NCBI RefSeq assembly: GCF_036088315.1
Contig: NZ_CP107996.1
Coordinates: 5,823,001 to 5,887,000 of the forward strand
From: Streptomyces sp. NBC_00344
GTDB lineage: Bacteria > Actinomycetota > Actinomycetes > Streptomycetales > Streptomycetaceae
Reading direction: 5' to 3'
Length of the DNA stretch: 64,000 bases
Part shown: piece by piece, positions 58,044 through 64,000 of the stretch
Layout: each line of letters starts with the position of its first letter
Position numbering within the stretch: position 1 is the stretch's first letter
Made by a program: the position numbers and the translations under genes
The notes under the pieces: generated by a model
The model's database searches: none
Seen by the model: the letters and a program-made list of their open reading frames with translations, nothing else
What the model was told of the DNA's origin: nothing

Positions 58044-58883
58044 ATGACCACGACTCTGCGGCCGGCCGGGCCGCTTCAGCAAAGCGCCGAAGGCGCGAAG
58101 TCACGCTCCTACGAGGTGTGCGTGAACGGCCGTCCGGTGGGCGTCGTCGATCTGCGCACGGACGACGCATTCGGGCCGTCCTGGGGTGTCGTCGGCGGAC
58201 TGCGGATCGATGAACCGGACCGCGGACGCGGACGGGGGACGGTCGCGGCGCTCGCCGCCGAGGAGGTGCTGCGCGGCTGGGGCTGCACCCATGTGCGTGT
58301 CTGCGTACCGGCCGGGGCACCCGGCGCTCTGCGGATGGCCGCCGCGCTCGGCTACGTCGAACGCAGCAGCCACATGCTCAAGGAGCTGCCGCTGCGGCCT
58401 CCCGAGCTGCCCGCCGGTGTCGGGGGCCGGGGCATGCGCGAGGATGAGTACGGACAGTGGCGGACTGCCGCAGTGAGCGACCACGCGCAGGTCTGGACCG
58501 ACCTCGGGGTGGCGGAGGCCGATGCCCGCGCCAGAGCCGAGGCCGACCACCGCAGAAGGCTCCCCGAGGGGCTCGCCACCGCCGGCACGGTGATCGATGT
58601 GCTGGTCGCCGACGGAGGCGTGGTCGGCCATGTCTGGGTCTCGGAGGCCGAGGTGCTCCCGGGCAGGCGCGGCACCCTCGTCCTCAAGGTGGAGGTGGCC
58701 GAGGAGCACCGGGGGCGGGGCCACGGCCGTTCGCTGATGCTGCTGGCCGAGCGCGAGGCAATCGCGGCCGGGTCACGGCTGATCAGACTGAACGTCTTCG
58801 CCGGGAACGCCCCGGCCCTCCGGCTGTACGAGTCTCTCGGGTACCGCACGGTCGAGCGTCACTGCGCGAAGCGGCTGCTCTGA
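58044..58883 (+). CDS. Tandem GNAT-domain acetyltransferase
   Basis: 279 residues with two GNAT halves. The first acetyl-CoA loop-like stretch is LRIDEPDRGRGRGTVAALAAEEVLRGWGC, and the second, complete one is VEVAEEHRGRGHGRSLMLLAEREAIAAGSRLIRLNVFAGNAPALRLYESLGYRTV. Only the C-terminal half looks canonical. ATG 58044 has a TACAAC box 7 nt upstream. Substrate unknown. It ends 15 nt from the convergent DsbA-like gene. Confidence 0.85.
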   Translation: MTTTLRPAGPLQQSAEGAKSRSYEVCVNGRPVGVVDLRTDDAFGPSWGVVGGLRIDEPDRGRGRGTVAALAAEEVLRGWGCTHVRVCVPAGAPGALRMAAALGYVERSSHMLKELPLRPPELPAGVGGRGMREDEYGQWRTAAVSDHAQVWTDLGVAEADARARAEADHRRRLPEGLATAGTVIDVLVADGGVVGHVWVSEAEVLPGRRGTLVLKVEVAEEHRGRGHGRSLMLLAEREAIAAGSRLIRLNVFAGNAPALRLYESLGYRTVERHCAKRLL

Positions 58884-58898
58884 GCGCAGGTCCGGACG

Positions 58899-59408
58899 TC
58901 AGCCGGTGAGCAGCCGGTCGGCGATCTCCTCGACACGCTCCCGCAGCCCCTGCCGGCTCTTCCCGCCGTCCAGCCGCTCTCCGCCGATGACATACGTCGG
59001 AGTGCCGGTGACCCCGATCGCTCTGCCCTCGGCCTGGTCGGCGTCGACGACCAGCATGTGCCGCCCGTCGATCAGCATGGTGTCGAACTCCTCGGCGTCG
59101 AGGCCGAGTTCGCGGGCGGTGTCGAGCAGCAGCGGCTCACCCTGCGACGCGAGCTGCTCGGTGCGGGCGAGAACCGCCTCGGTGTAGGCCCAGCCCTGCC
59201 CCTGCTCGAACGCCTCCTCCGCGGCCTGGGCGGCGGCATAGGCGTGCTTGTGCTTGTCGAGGGGGAAGTGCCGCAGACGCAGCTCGAGCCGGTCGCCGTA
59301 GCGGGCACGCAGCGCGTGCAGGTCGTCGAGGGCGCCGCGGCAGTCGGGGCACTGGAGCTCGCACCAGACGTCGAGGACGACGGGGCGGACGGGAGAGGAG
59401 TCGCTCAT
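58899..59408 (-). CDS. DsbA/FrnE-family thioredoxin-like protein
   Basis: 169 residues, cytosolic (no signal peptide). VLDVWCELQCPDCRGALDDL has the active-site CPDC, and the cis-Pro loop is IGVTGTPTYVIGGERLDG. Inserted helical domain between (EEAFEQGQGWAYTEAVLA and LGLDAEEFDTML). Likely a protein-disulfide or thiol oxidoreductase. Single-gene unit. Confidence 0.88.
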   Translation of the reverse strand: MSDSSPVRPVVLDVWCELQCPDCRGALDDLHALRARYGDRLELRLRHFPLDKHKHAYAAAQAAEEAFEQGQGWAYTEAVLARTEQLASQGEPLLLDTARELGLDAEEFDTMLIDGRHMLVVDADQAEGRAIGVTGTPTYVIGGERLDGGKSRQGLRERVEEIADRLLTG

Positions 59409-59560
59409 GCCCCCAGTCTCCCAGCCTCGCCGGGCGGGGTCCGACCGGGACCTGAGGAGGAGCCGCCCCCCGAGATCTCCCTGAGGTCGGACCCGATCGT
59501 GGATTGTGCACCCCGGTCAGGTGCAGGATGGAGGAAATACTTCACGGCAGGAGGAGACGG

Positions 59561-60001
59561 ATGATTGCCGAGACCATCTGTTCCGCGGTGTCCGCGGCAG
59601 GGCTGGGCATCGCCGCGATCACGGCGTACCGCAAGCGCTTCCTGTCGGCCACGCGCATCGCCGCGTACTCCCTGGTGCCTGTCGGGCTGGTGCTCACCGG
59701 TGTGATCGGCTGGGTGTCCGACATCGCCTTCAAACCGTCCATCTGGCTCGGCTTCGTCCTGCTGGGGACCGCCTGGCTGCTCTTCGCCTTCACCAGGGCC
59801 GTCGAGCGGCGTTCGGGCCGTACCCGCAAGGGACGCAAGGCAGCCAGGGACGCACAGCGTGAAGCGGTCGCTCCCGCGGCGTCCGCGCCCTCGCTGTCCG
59901 GACGCGCCGAGGCGCCGCAGCCGCAGGCGAAGCCCAAGGCCGCGGCGGCCCCGGAGGACTTCTCGGACGTGGAGGCGATCCTGAAGAAGCACGGCATCTG
60001 A
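59561..60001 (+). CDS. Two-helix membrane protein with conserved C-terminal motif
   Basis: 146 residues. Helices at about 5-22, 31-50 and 57-78 and a long basic to Ala/Pro-rich cytoplasmic tail, ending EDFSDVEAILKKHGI. GGAGGAG precedes ATG 59561. I recognise it only as a conserved actinobacterial hypothetical type. The conserved tail suggests a protein-contact site. Confidence 0.75.
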   Translation: MIAETICSAVSAAGLGIAAITAYRKRFLSATRIAAYSLVPVGLVLTGVIGWVSDIAFKPSIWLGFVLLGTAWLLFAFTRAVERRSGRTRKGRKAARDAQREAVAPAASAPSLSGRAEAPQPQAKPKAAAAPEDFSDVEAILKKHGI

Positions 60002-60224
60002 ACGGACGACCGCAGGCGCCCCCGCCGGGCCGGACCTCCCGGCGCCGGCCGGGGTCGGCCGGGTTCGTGGGCACGGCTGCGGCTGCCGTCGCAGGTGCCG
60101 GGGGCCGCACTCACGTTCCGTCGGCGCACAGGTGTCCGCGCCCCGGCGGGCCCCAGCGAACTCCCCACGAACATATGCGTGTTGGCCAGCGAAATCAGGG
60201 CCGCTGAGTCATCATCGGGCCGAG

Positions 60225-60383
60225 ATGCTGGATACCTCCCGGGACGATGTCACCGTCCCCACCCCTGCCCCCGAGCCGCGTGGCTGTCTCTTCGCGCTCT
60301 CCCAACCGCCCCTCATGATCTTTCTCGGGGTGATCGGCGCTCTGCTGCTGATGGCGGCCGTGCATGATCTGTTCCTGCTGTGA
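60225..60383 (+). CDS. Small membrane protein
   Basis: 52 residues: Pro-rich N-terminus (VTVPTPAPEPRGCLFALSQ), then one hydrophobic helix PPLMIFLGVIGALLLMAAVHDLFLL to the end. The ribosome binding site is weak and the promoter is not obvious. Convergent with the CGNR gene, 10 nt apart. Confidence 0.5.
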   Translation: MLDTSRDDVTVPTPAPEPRGCLFALSQPPLMIFLGVIGALLLMAAVHDLFLL

Positions 60384-60392
60384 GGCGAGGTG

Positions 60393-60953
60393 TCAGCCCG
60401 TCGCGGCCTTGCGCCGTGCCCGGTAGGCGGCGACATGGAGCCGGTTGCCGCAGGTGCGGCTGTCGCAGTAGCGCCGGGAGCGATTCCGTGACAGATCCAC
60501 GAAGGCGTGCCCGCAGTCCGGCGCCTCGCAGCGGCGCAGCCGTTCCTGTTCGCCTGCCACCACGATGAAGGCCAGAGCCATGCCTCCGTCGGCGGCCAGG
60601 TGGTCGGCGACCGAGGCTCCGGGCGCGAAGTAATGGACATGCCAGTCGTAGCCGTCGTGATCGGTGAGCTGCGGGGTGGTGCCGGCGGAGGCGACGAGCT
60701 GGTTGACCAGCGCGGCCGCCGTGCGGGCGTCGGCAGCCGCGAAGACGTCGGCGAACCGGTCCCTGACCTGCAGTACGGCTGTGCGGTCGCGCTCGGTGAG
60801 GTCGCCCACCCCGCTGACCGAGTACCGCTGCACAAACGCGTACAGCGCTTCGATGCCGGCAAGGGGATCGGTGTCTCCACTGCCCTCCGGGGCGGTATTC
60901 ACCAGACCGACCACCGCGTCGAGGGCGATCCGGGTGTCGTGGGGGATCAGCAC
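60393..60953 (-). CDS. CGNR zinc-finger (ABATE-domain) regulator
   Basis: 186 residues. C-terminal zinc finger RCEAPDCGHAFVDLSRNRSRRYCDSRTCGNRLHVAAYRARR has the CGNR motif and CX4-5C pairs; N-terminal ABATE-type domain (about 10-125). Probable stress-related transcription regulator. GTG 60953 has GGGAG upstream; TAGAGT on the coding strand (61002-61007) is a -10 candidate. Confidence 0.85.
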   Translation of the reverse strand: MLIPHDTRIALDAVVGLVNTAPEGSGDTDPLAGIEALYAFVQRYSVSGVGDLTERDRTAVLQVRDRFADVFAAADARTAAALVNQLVASAGTTPQLTDHDGYDWHVHYFAPGASVADHLAADGGMALAFIVVAGEQERLRRCEAPDCGHAFVDLSRNRSRRYCDSRTCGNRLHVAAYRARRKAATG

Positions 60954-61128
60954 CGTGCACTCCCTGGCCGGCGGCGGGCCGGCGCCCGCCGATGGTCGCC
61001 GACTCTAGCCGCTCGGCCGGAGCGGCACGAAGTGCGCGTGCCGGGTACGCCGGGAAGCGCCGGACGCCGCCCCGGCGGTGGATTCCGCGGGAACGGCGCC
61101 CGGCGTGTGCCGTATGAGGTTGTCTGCG

Positions 61129-61159
61129 CGGTGCCGTCGCCCCGAGTCGGACGGCACCG
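61129..61159 (-). terminator. Terminator after ssgB
   Basis: CGGTGCCGTC and GACGGCACCG pair perfectly (10 bp) with an 11-nt loop, 19 nt past the ssgB stop on its strand. Confidence 0.7.
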
Positions 61160-61177
61160 TGCGTCTCGCAGCCCGGC

Positions 61178-61591
61178 TCAGCTTTCGGCCAGGATGTGCG
61201 AGAGCTCCGTGTCGAGATCGAAGTGACGGTGTTCCGTACCGGGTGGCACGGCGGCGTCGGTCCGCTTGAGGAACGACTCCAGTGCCCTCGCTGGGGCTTC
61301 GAGCAGGGCTTCTCCCTCCGGAGAGCTCAGGGCGATGCAGACGACGCCCTGACCGTGGCTGCGTGACGGCCAGACTCGGACGTCGCCGGTGCCGGTGGGC
61401 CTGTGCAGGCCCTCGGCCAGGAGATCGCGGGCGAAGACCCACTCCACGGTCTCTTCGGCTCCGGTATGGAAGGTGGCATGCACGGCATACGGATCGGCCG
61501 TGTCATACCGCAGGCCCGCGGGTACAGGCAGTGATGACTCGCTCGACACAACGAGGCGCAGGTGCAGCTCGCAGCTGACCGTGGTGTTCAT
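61178..61591 (-). CDS. ssgB: Sporulation septation protein SsgB (SsgA-like)
   Basis: 137 residues, the normal length. LHLRLVVSSESSLPVPAGLRYD, YAVHATFHTGAEETVEWVFAR, DLLAEGLHRPTGTGDVRVWP and the end FDLDTELSHILAES match my memory of SsgB almost exactly; it is one of the most conserved Streptomyces proteins. With SsgA it recruits FtsZ to septum sites in aerial hyphae. ATG 61591 has GAAAGG 11 nt upstream. A short ORF with two TTA codons overlaps its start (separate entry). Confidence 0.97.
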   Translation of the reverse strand: MNTTVSCELHLRLVVSSESSLPVPAGLRYDTADPYAVHATFHTGAEETVEWVFARDLLAEGLHRPTGTGDVRVWPSRSHGQGVVCIALSSPEGEALLEAPARALESFLKRTDAAVPPGTEHRHFDLDTELSHILAES

Positions 61592-61737
61592 AAGCGCCAG
61601 GGCCTTTCGCTCAGTGTGCGCTCGGGGATTCGCACGTCGGCGAAATCGACATGCCACCTACGGTGCCGTTGTAAACCCCTCTGTCCGTTTTGTGGCCCTT
61701 CAGGTCCCTCGTACGGCTGAATGTGACTTTGTGCCAT
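61588..61737 (-). CDS. Possible upstream ORF overlapping the ssgB start
   Basis: 49-codon frame (starts MAQSHIQPYEGPEGPQ, ends ERPWRL) whose TGA overlaps the ssgB ATG (ATGA). It contains two TTA codons, one of them the last sense codon. Third-position G/C is low compared with real genes here, so it may only be conserved leader RNA. Kept as a candidate. Confidence 0.25.
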   Translation of the reverse strand: MAQSHIQPYEGPEGPQNGQRGLQRHRRWHVDFADVRIPERTLSERPWRL

Positions 61738-61757
61738 TACTCCATTGCAGTGACACG

Positions 61758-61783
61758 GTTCGGAGCCGTGGTCGGCTCCGAAC
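61758..61783. promoter_or_regulatory. Perfect inverted repeat upstream of the TIGR02611 gene
   Basis: GTTCGGAGCC and GGCTCCGAAC, 10-bp arms with a 6-nt spacer. It ends 7 nt before the TAGGTT -10 box (61791-61796), in the operator position. Confidence 0.45.
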
Positions 61784-61802
61784 GATCCGGTAGGTTGGCC
61801 GC

Positions 61803-62216
61803 ATGAGTACGGAGAGTGACGGGCGGGACGAGGCTGCCTCCGCCGCAGGACTCGGTTCCAGGGCGCCGGAGTTCATCAGGGCGTCCAGGGCCCTCCACCT
61901 GAGCTGGCAGGCCGGCGTCTTCCTGGTCGGGCTCGCCGTGGTGGCCGCGGGCATCGTCATGCTGCCCCTGCCGGGCCCCGGCTGGCTGGTGATCTTCGGG
62001 GGCATGGCGGTCTGGGCGACGGAATTCGTCTGGGCGCAGCTGGTGCTGCGCTGGACGAAGCGGAAGGTCACCGAAGCCGCGCAGAAGGCTCTCGATCCAC
62101 GGGTGCGGCGGCGGAACATCGTCCTGGCGTCGATCGCCCTGGTGGTCGTGGCCGCCCTGCTCGTGATCTATGTCAGGCAGTTCGGTTTCGTCATGCCGTG
62201 GAAGACCGGCCGGTGA
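61803..62216 (+). CDS. TIGR02611-type small membrane protein
   Basis: 137 residues, three hydrophobic segments; the hallmark is LPLPGPGWLVIFGGMAVWATEF between the first two helices. Basic loop KRKVTEAAQKALDPRVRRRN. ATG 61803 lies 6 nt after TAGGTT, so it is probably leaderless. Conserved across actinomycetes, function unknown. Confidence 0.85.
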   Translation: MSTESDGRDEAASAAGLGSRAPEFIRASRALHLSWQAGVFLVGLAVVAAGIVMLPLPGPGWLVIFGGMAVWATEFVWAQLVLRWTKRKVTEAAQKALDPRVRRRNIVLASIALVVVAALLVIYVRQFGFVMPWKTGR

Positions 62217-62268
62217 CGCGGGTGGTCGGGGGCGCCTCCGCTGATGCGGTAATGTTTGCGTCGCACCC

Positions 62269-62340
62269 GGGCGATTAGCTCAGTGGGAGAGCGCTTCGTT
62301 CACACCGAAGAGGTCACTGGTTCGAACCCAGTATCGCCCA
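62269..62340 (+). tRNA. tRNA-Val (CAC)
   Basis: Acceptor GGGCGAT/ATCGCCC, anticodon stem CTTCG/CGAAG with loop TTCACAC (anticodon CAC), T-arm ACTGG-TTCGAAC-CCAGT, discriminator A. CCA is not encoded. Confidence 0.95.
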
Positions 62341-62347
62341 CCGTCCG

Positions 62348-62388
62348 GACCGATGGCCCGGAGGTCTCAGACCTCCGGGCCATCGGTC
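62348..62388. terminator. Long perfect terminator hairpin after tRNA-Val(CAC)
   Basis: 20-bp perfect arms (62348-62367 and 62369-62388) around a single base. It also faces the end of the membrane-protein gene on the - strand, so it can serve both directions. Confidence 0.85.
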
Positions 62389-62447
62389 TGTCCCCAGCCG
62401 TTCCGGGTGGCCGGCCCGGCATGTCACCGGCCGGGACACCCGGCTGA

Positions 62448-64000
62448 TCAGTTCATGCGCGCCAGCCGGTCCCGGAGCCGGCGCGCGTCGCGCAGCCGCT
62501 GTTCGTAGGTCGCGCCGACCGCCAGCAGCAGCATCCCGGCGAGGGCCGGCGGCAGCCAGCGGGGGAGTGCGCCGGCCACCTGCACAAGGTACGGGGCCAG
62601 CTCGTGCACGGCGTCCAGCGCGAGCACCGCGCCGCCCAGCGCGAGCGGCGCCTGGAGCCGCAGCCGCGCACCCGTCAGGGTGACACCCAGCGCCGCCGCG
62701 CCCAGCAGCAGCGGCCGCAGCCAGTGGGTGTCGCCCCAGGCCGCGAAGAGACTCGGCAGCAGTGTCGCCGACAGCCCGGGGCCGTAGGCGGTCCAGGACG
62801 AGGCCTGCGGATCGCTGCGGCGGCGCAGCAGGCCGACGGCCAGGGCGGGGACGGTGACGGGCAGGGTGTACGCCTCGGGGACGGTGACACCGGAGTCCGC
62901 GAGGCGCACCCAGGTCGCCAGTACGAACAGGACGGGGGCCGCGAAGCCCACCGCCCGCCGTTCCGGCCGCACCGCGGTGCCCGCGGTGATCACTGCGCCC
63001 AGAGCGAGCACCAGTGCCAGCGAGGCCGTGTCACCGGCCGCGAGTGCCACGGCGACCAGGCCGGCCGCCGCCGCGGCGGTCTCCGCCGGCAGCGCCAGCG
63101 GGTGGCGGCGCAGCCGGGCGGCCAGGCCGGCCACCACGGCGGGCACCGCCAGGACCAGCAACGCCGTCCGGTGTGGGGGAAGTCCGAGCGCGGCACCCGA
63201 GGCGCCGGCCAGCCCGGTCGCGTACACCACGGCCGCGCACGCCGTAACGGTCCGTATCGCAAGCGCCGCCGGAGCGGCGGCCGCGCCGGCGAAGGCCACG
63301 AGCAGCACGGCGAGAACAGCGAAGGTGGCGGACTCCTCCTCCGTCGCCGCCATCGAGACCGCGAACGCCCCCGCCAGCGCACAGCCCAGCGCGGTCACGG
63401 CCGGCGCGCCGGCGCCGGCCGCCGCGCTCAGGCGTACCGAGGCGGCCAGGGCCGCCACGGTCAGCGCGGTGTACAGCGTGACGGCTGCCGGCCAGGGCAG
63501 CGAAGCGGCGGCGGGAAGGACGAGCACGGCCCCCCAGCCCAGGACGAGCGCGCCGCAGACGGCCTCGGTGCGCCACCGAGCCATCGCACTCGCCGACGCC
63601 TGCGCCACCGTCAGGACCGCCGCGATCAGGAGCAGGGCCGCCGGTGCCGCGGGGAGAGCGGGCCAGGGAAGGCGGAGGGAACCGGGCGCACCCGCCCAGA
63701 CCCTGTCCAGCCGGGCCACCGGAGCCAGAACGGCAACAACGACCGGCGGCAGCGCCCAGAGCGCCACCGCTGCCTGAACCCCGCAGGACGCGGCCACGAC
63801 GCCACGTACGACAGGACGGGGCACCCGGGTACGCACCACCGCCAGCAGGCCGATCGCGCACACCAGAGGCACGACAGGAGCCCACTCGTCGGCAACCGCG
63901 GTGCGCACCACCCCGCCGGCCGCCGCGACCGCCGCCAGTCCCGCCACGACCGCCGCGGCGGTCGAGCGCAGCCGCCACGATGCGGACAGTGCGACGGCCG
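62448..64000 (-). CDS. Large multi-pass membrane protein, C-terminal part (5' end outside window)
   Basis: The frame stays open from 63947 to base 64000 (AVALSASWRLRSTAAAVVAG), so the start lies beyond the window. At least 517 residues, Ala/Leu/Val-rich, with about 18 or more hydrophobic segments and few charges. It ends with an amphipathic helix EQRLRDARRLRDRLARMN. It resembles the actinobacterial 'SCO7613 C-terminal domain' membrane proteins (from memory). No catalytic motif is seen. Confidence 0.75.
   Translation of the reverse strand, partial: AVALSASWRLRSTAAAVVAGLAAVAAAGGVVRTAVADEWAPVVPLVCAIGLLAVVRTRVPRPVVRGVVAASCGVQAAVALWALPPVVVAVLAPVARLDRVWAGAPGSLRLPWPALPAAPAALLLIAAVLTVAQASASAMARWRTEAVCGALVLGWGAVLVLPAAASLPWPAAVTLYTALTVAALAASVRLSAAAGAGAPAVTALGCALAGAFAVSMAATEEESATFAVLAVLLVAFAGAAAAPAALAIRTVTACAAVVYATGLAGASGAALGLPPHRTALLVLAVPAVVAGLAARLRRHPLALPAETAAAAAGLVAVALAAGDTASLALVLALGAVITAGTAVRPERRAVGFAAPVLFVLATWVRLADSGVTVPEAYTLPVTVPALAVGLLRRRSDPQASSWTAYGPGLSATLLPSLFAAWGDTHWLRPLLLGAAALGVTLTGARLRLQAPLALGGAVLALDAVHELAPYLVQVAGALPRWLPPALAGMLLLAVGATYEQRLRDARRLRDRLARMN

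Noticed and set aside
60008..60215. Additional gene between 60002 and 60224
   Set aside because: Only GC-rich sequence with weak repeats; no frame has a start signal or protein-like composition.

Overview
The window is a high-GC chromosomal segment from a Streptomyces-type actinomycete. The evidence is the near-universal G/C third codon position, GTG starts, many apparently leaderless genes (a TANNNT -10 box 5-9 nt before the start codon), an ArgR/ARG-box arginine cluster, an SsgB sporulation protein, GC-rich terminators without U-tracts, and families typical of Streptomyces (NsdA-like TPR regulator, S-adenosyl methyltransferase of the DUF574 type, DUF6314, SsgA-like protein, CGNR protein). 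From memory, the gene order pheST - argCJBDR - argH - ssgB matches the S. coelicolor core chromosome. I see no insertion sequence, prophage, integrase or CRISPR array.

Layout. 1-4.7 kb: end of a sensor histidine kinase, then pheST. 4.8-16.9 kb: SpoIIE-type phosphatase, NsdA-like regulator, NUDIX hydrolase, 3-hydroxyacyl-CoA dehydrogenase, a head-to-head EamA exporter/MocR regulator pair, a pseudo-phosphatase, DUF6314, a DUF574 methyltransferase, a rifampicin monooxygenase (Rox) with an upstream rifamycin-associated element, and a DHFR-like/VOC pair. 17.2-22.2 kb: argCJBDR behind a promoter that overlaps an ARG box. 22.2-24.1 kb: L,D-transpeptidase-like protein and an SBF-type symporter. 24.1-28.3 kb: a compact leftward operon GntR - ADP-ribosylglycohydrolase - NCS1 permease - PfkB kinase, the most system-like unit of unknown substrate. 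28.5-32.1 kb: flavin-binding oxidase-like protein, then argG and argH, which complete arginine synthesis. 32.2-40.6 kb: aldo/keto reductase, a second-type PRPP synthetase, a TetR/MFS efflux pair, a PlsC acyltransferase, a Tat-exported phosphodiesterase, a sigma-like protein, GNAT and two small membrane proteins. 40.8-43.8 kb: metNIQ behind a leaderless Cys/Met-codon leader peptide. 43.9-50.9 kb: GNAT, then cobalamin/siroheme genes cobL, a BluB-CobT fusion with a very long disordered N-terminus, and a CysG-like cobA. 50.9-55.4 kb: SpoU rRNA methyltransferase, Ser/Thr kinase, small membrane protein, APH-like phosphotransferase, zinc-ribbon protein. 55.4-55.9 kb: a tRNA array (3 Val-GAC, Cys, Gly). 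56.0-64.0 kb: pabB/pabC, tandem GNAT, DsbA-like protein, small membrane proteins, CGNR regulator, ssgB, TIGR02611 membrane protein, tRNA-Val(CAC), and the 3' part of a large membrane protein that runs off the right edge.

The main themes are translation (pheST, tRNAs), arginine supply under ArgR, sulfur amino acid import (metNIQ), corrinoid/siroheme synthesis, antibiotic self-protection (Rox, TetR/MFS) and sporulation (ssgB). All calls come from reading the sequence by eye and from family knowledge. No database search was run.
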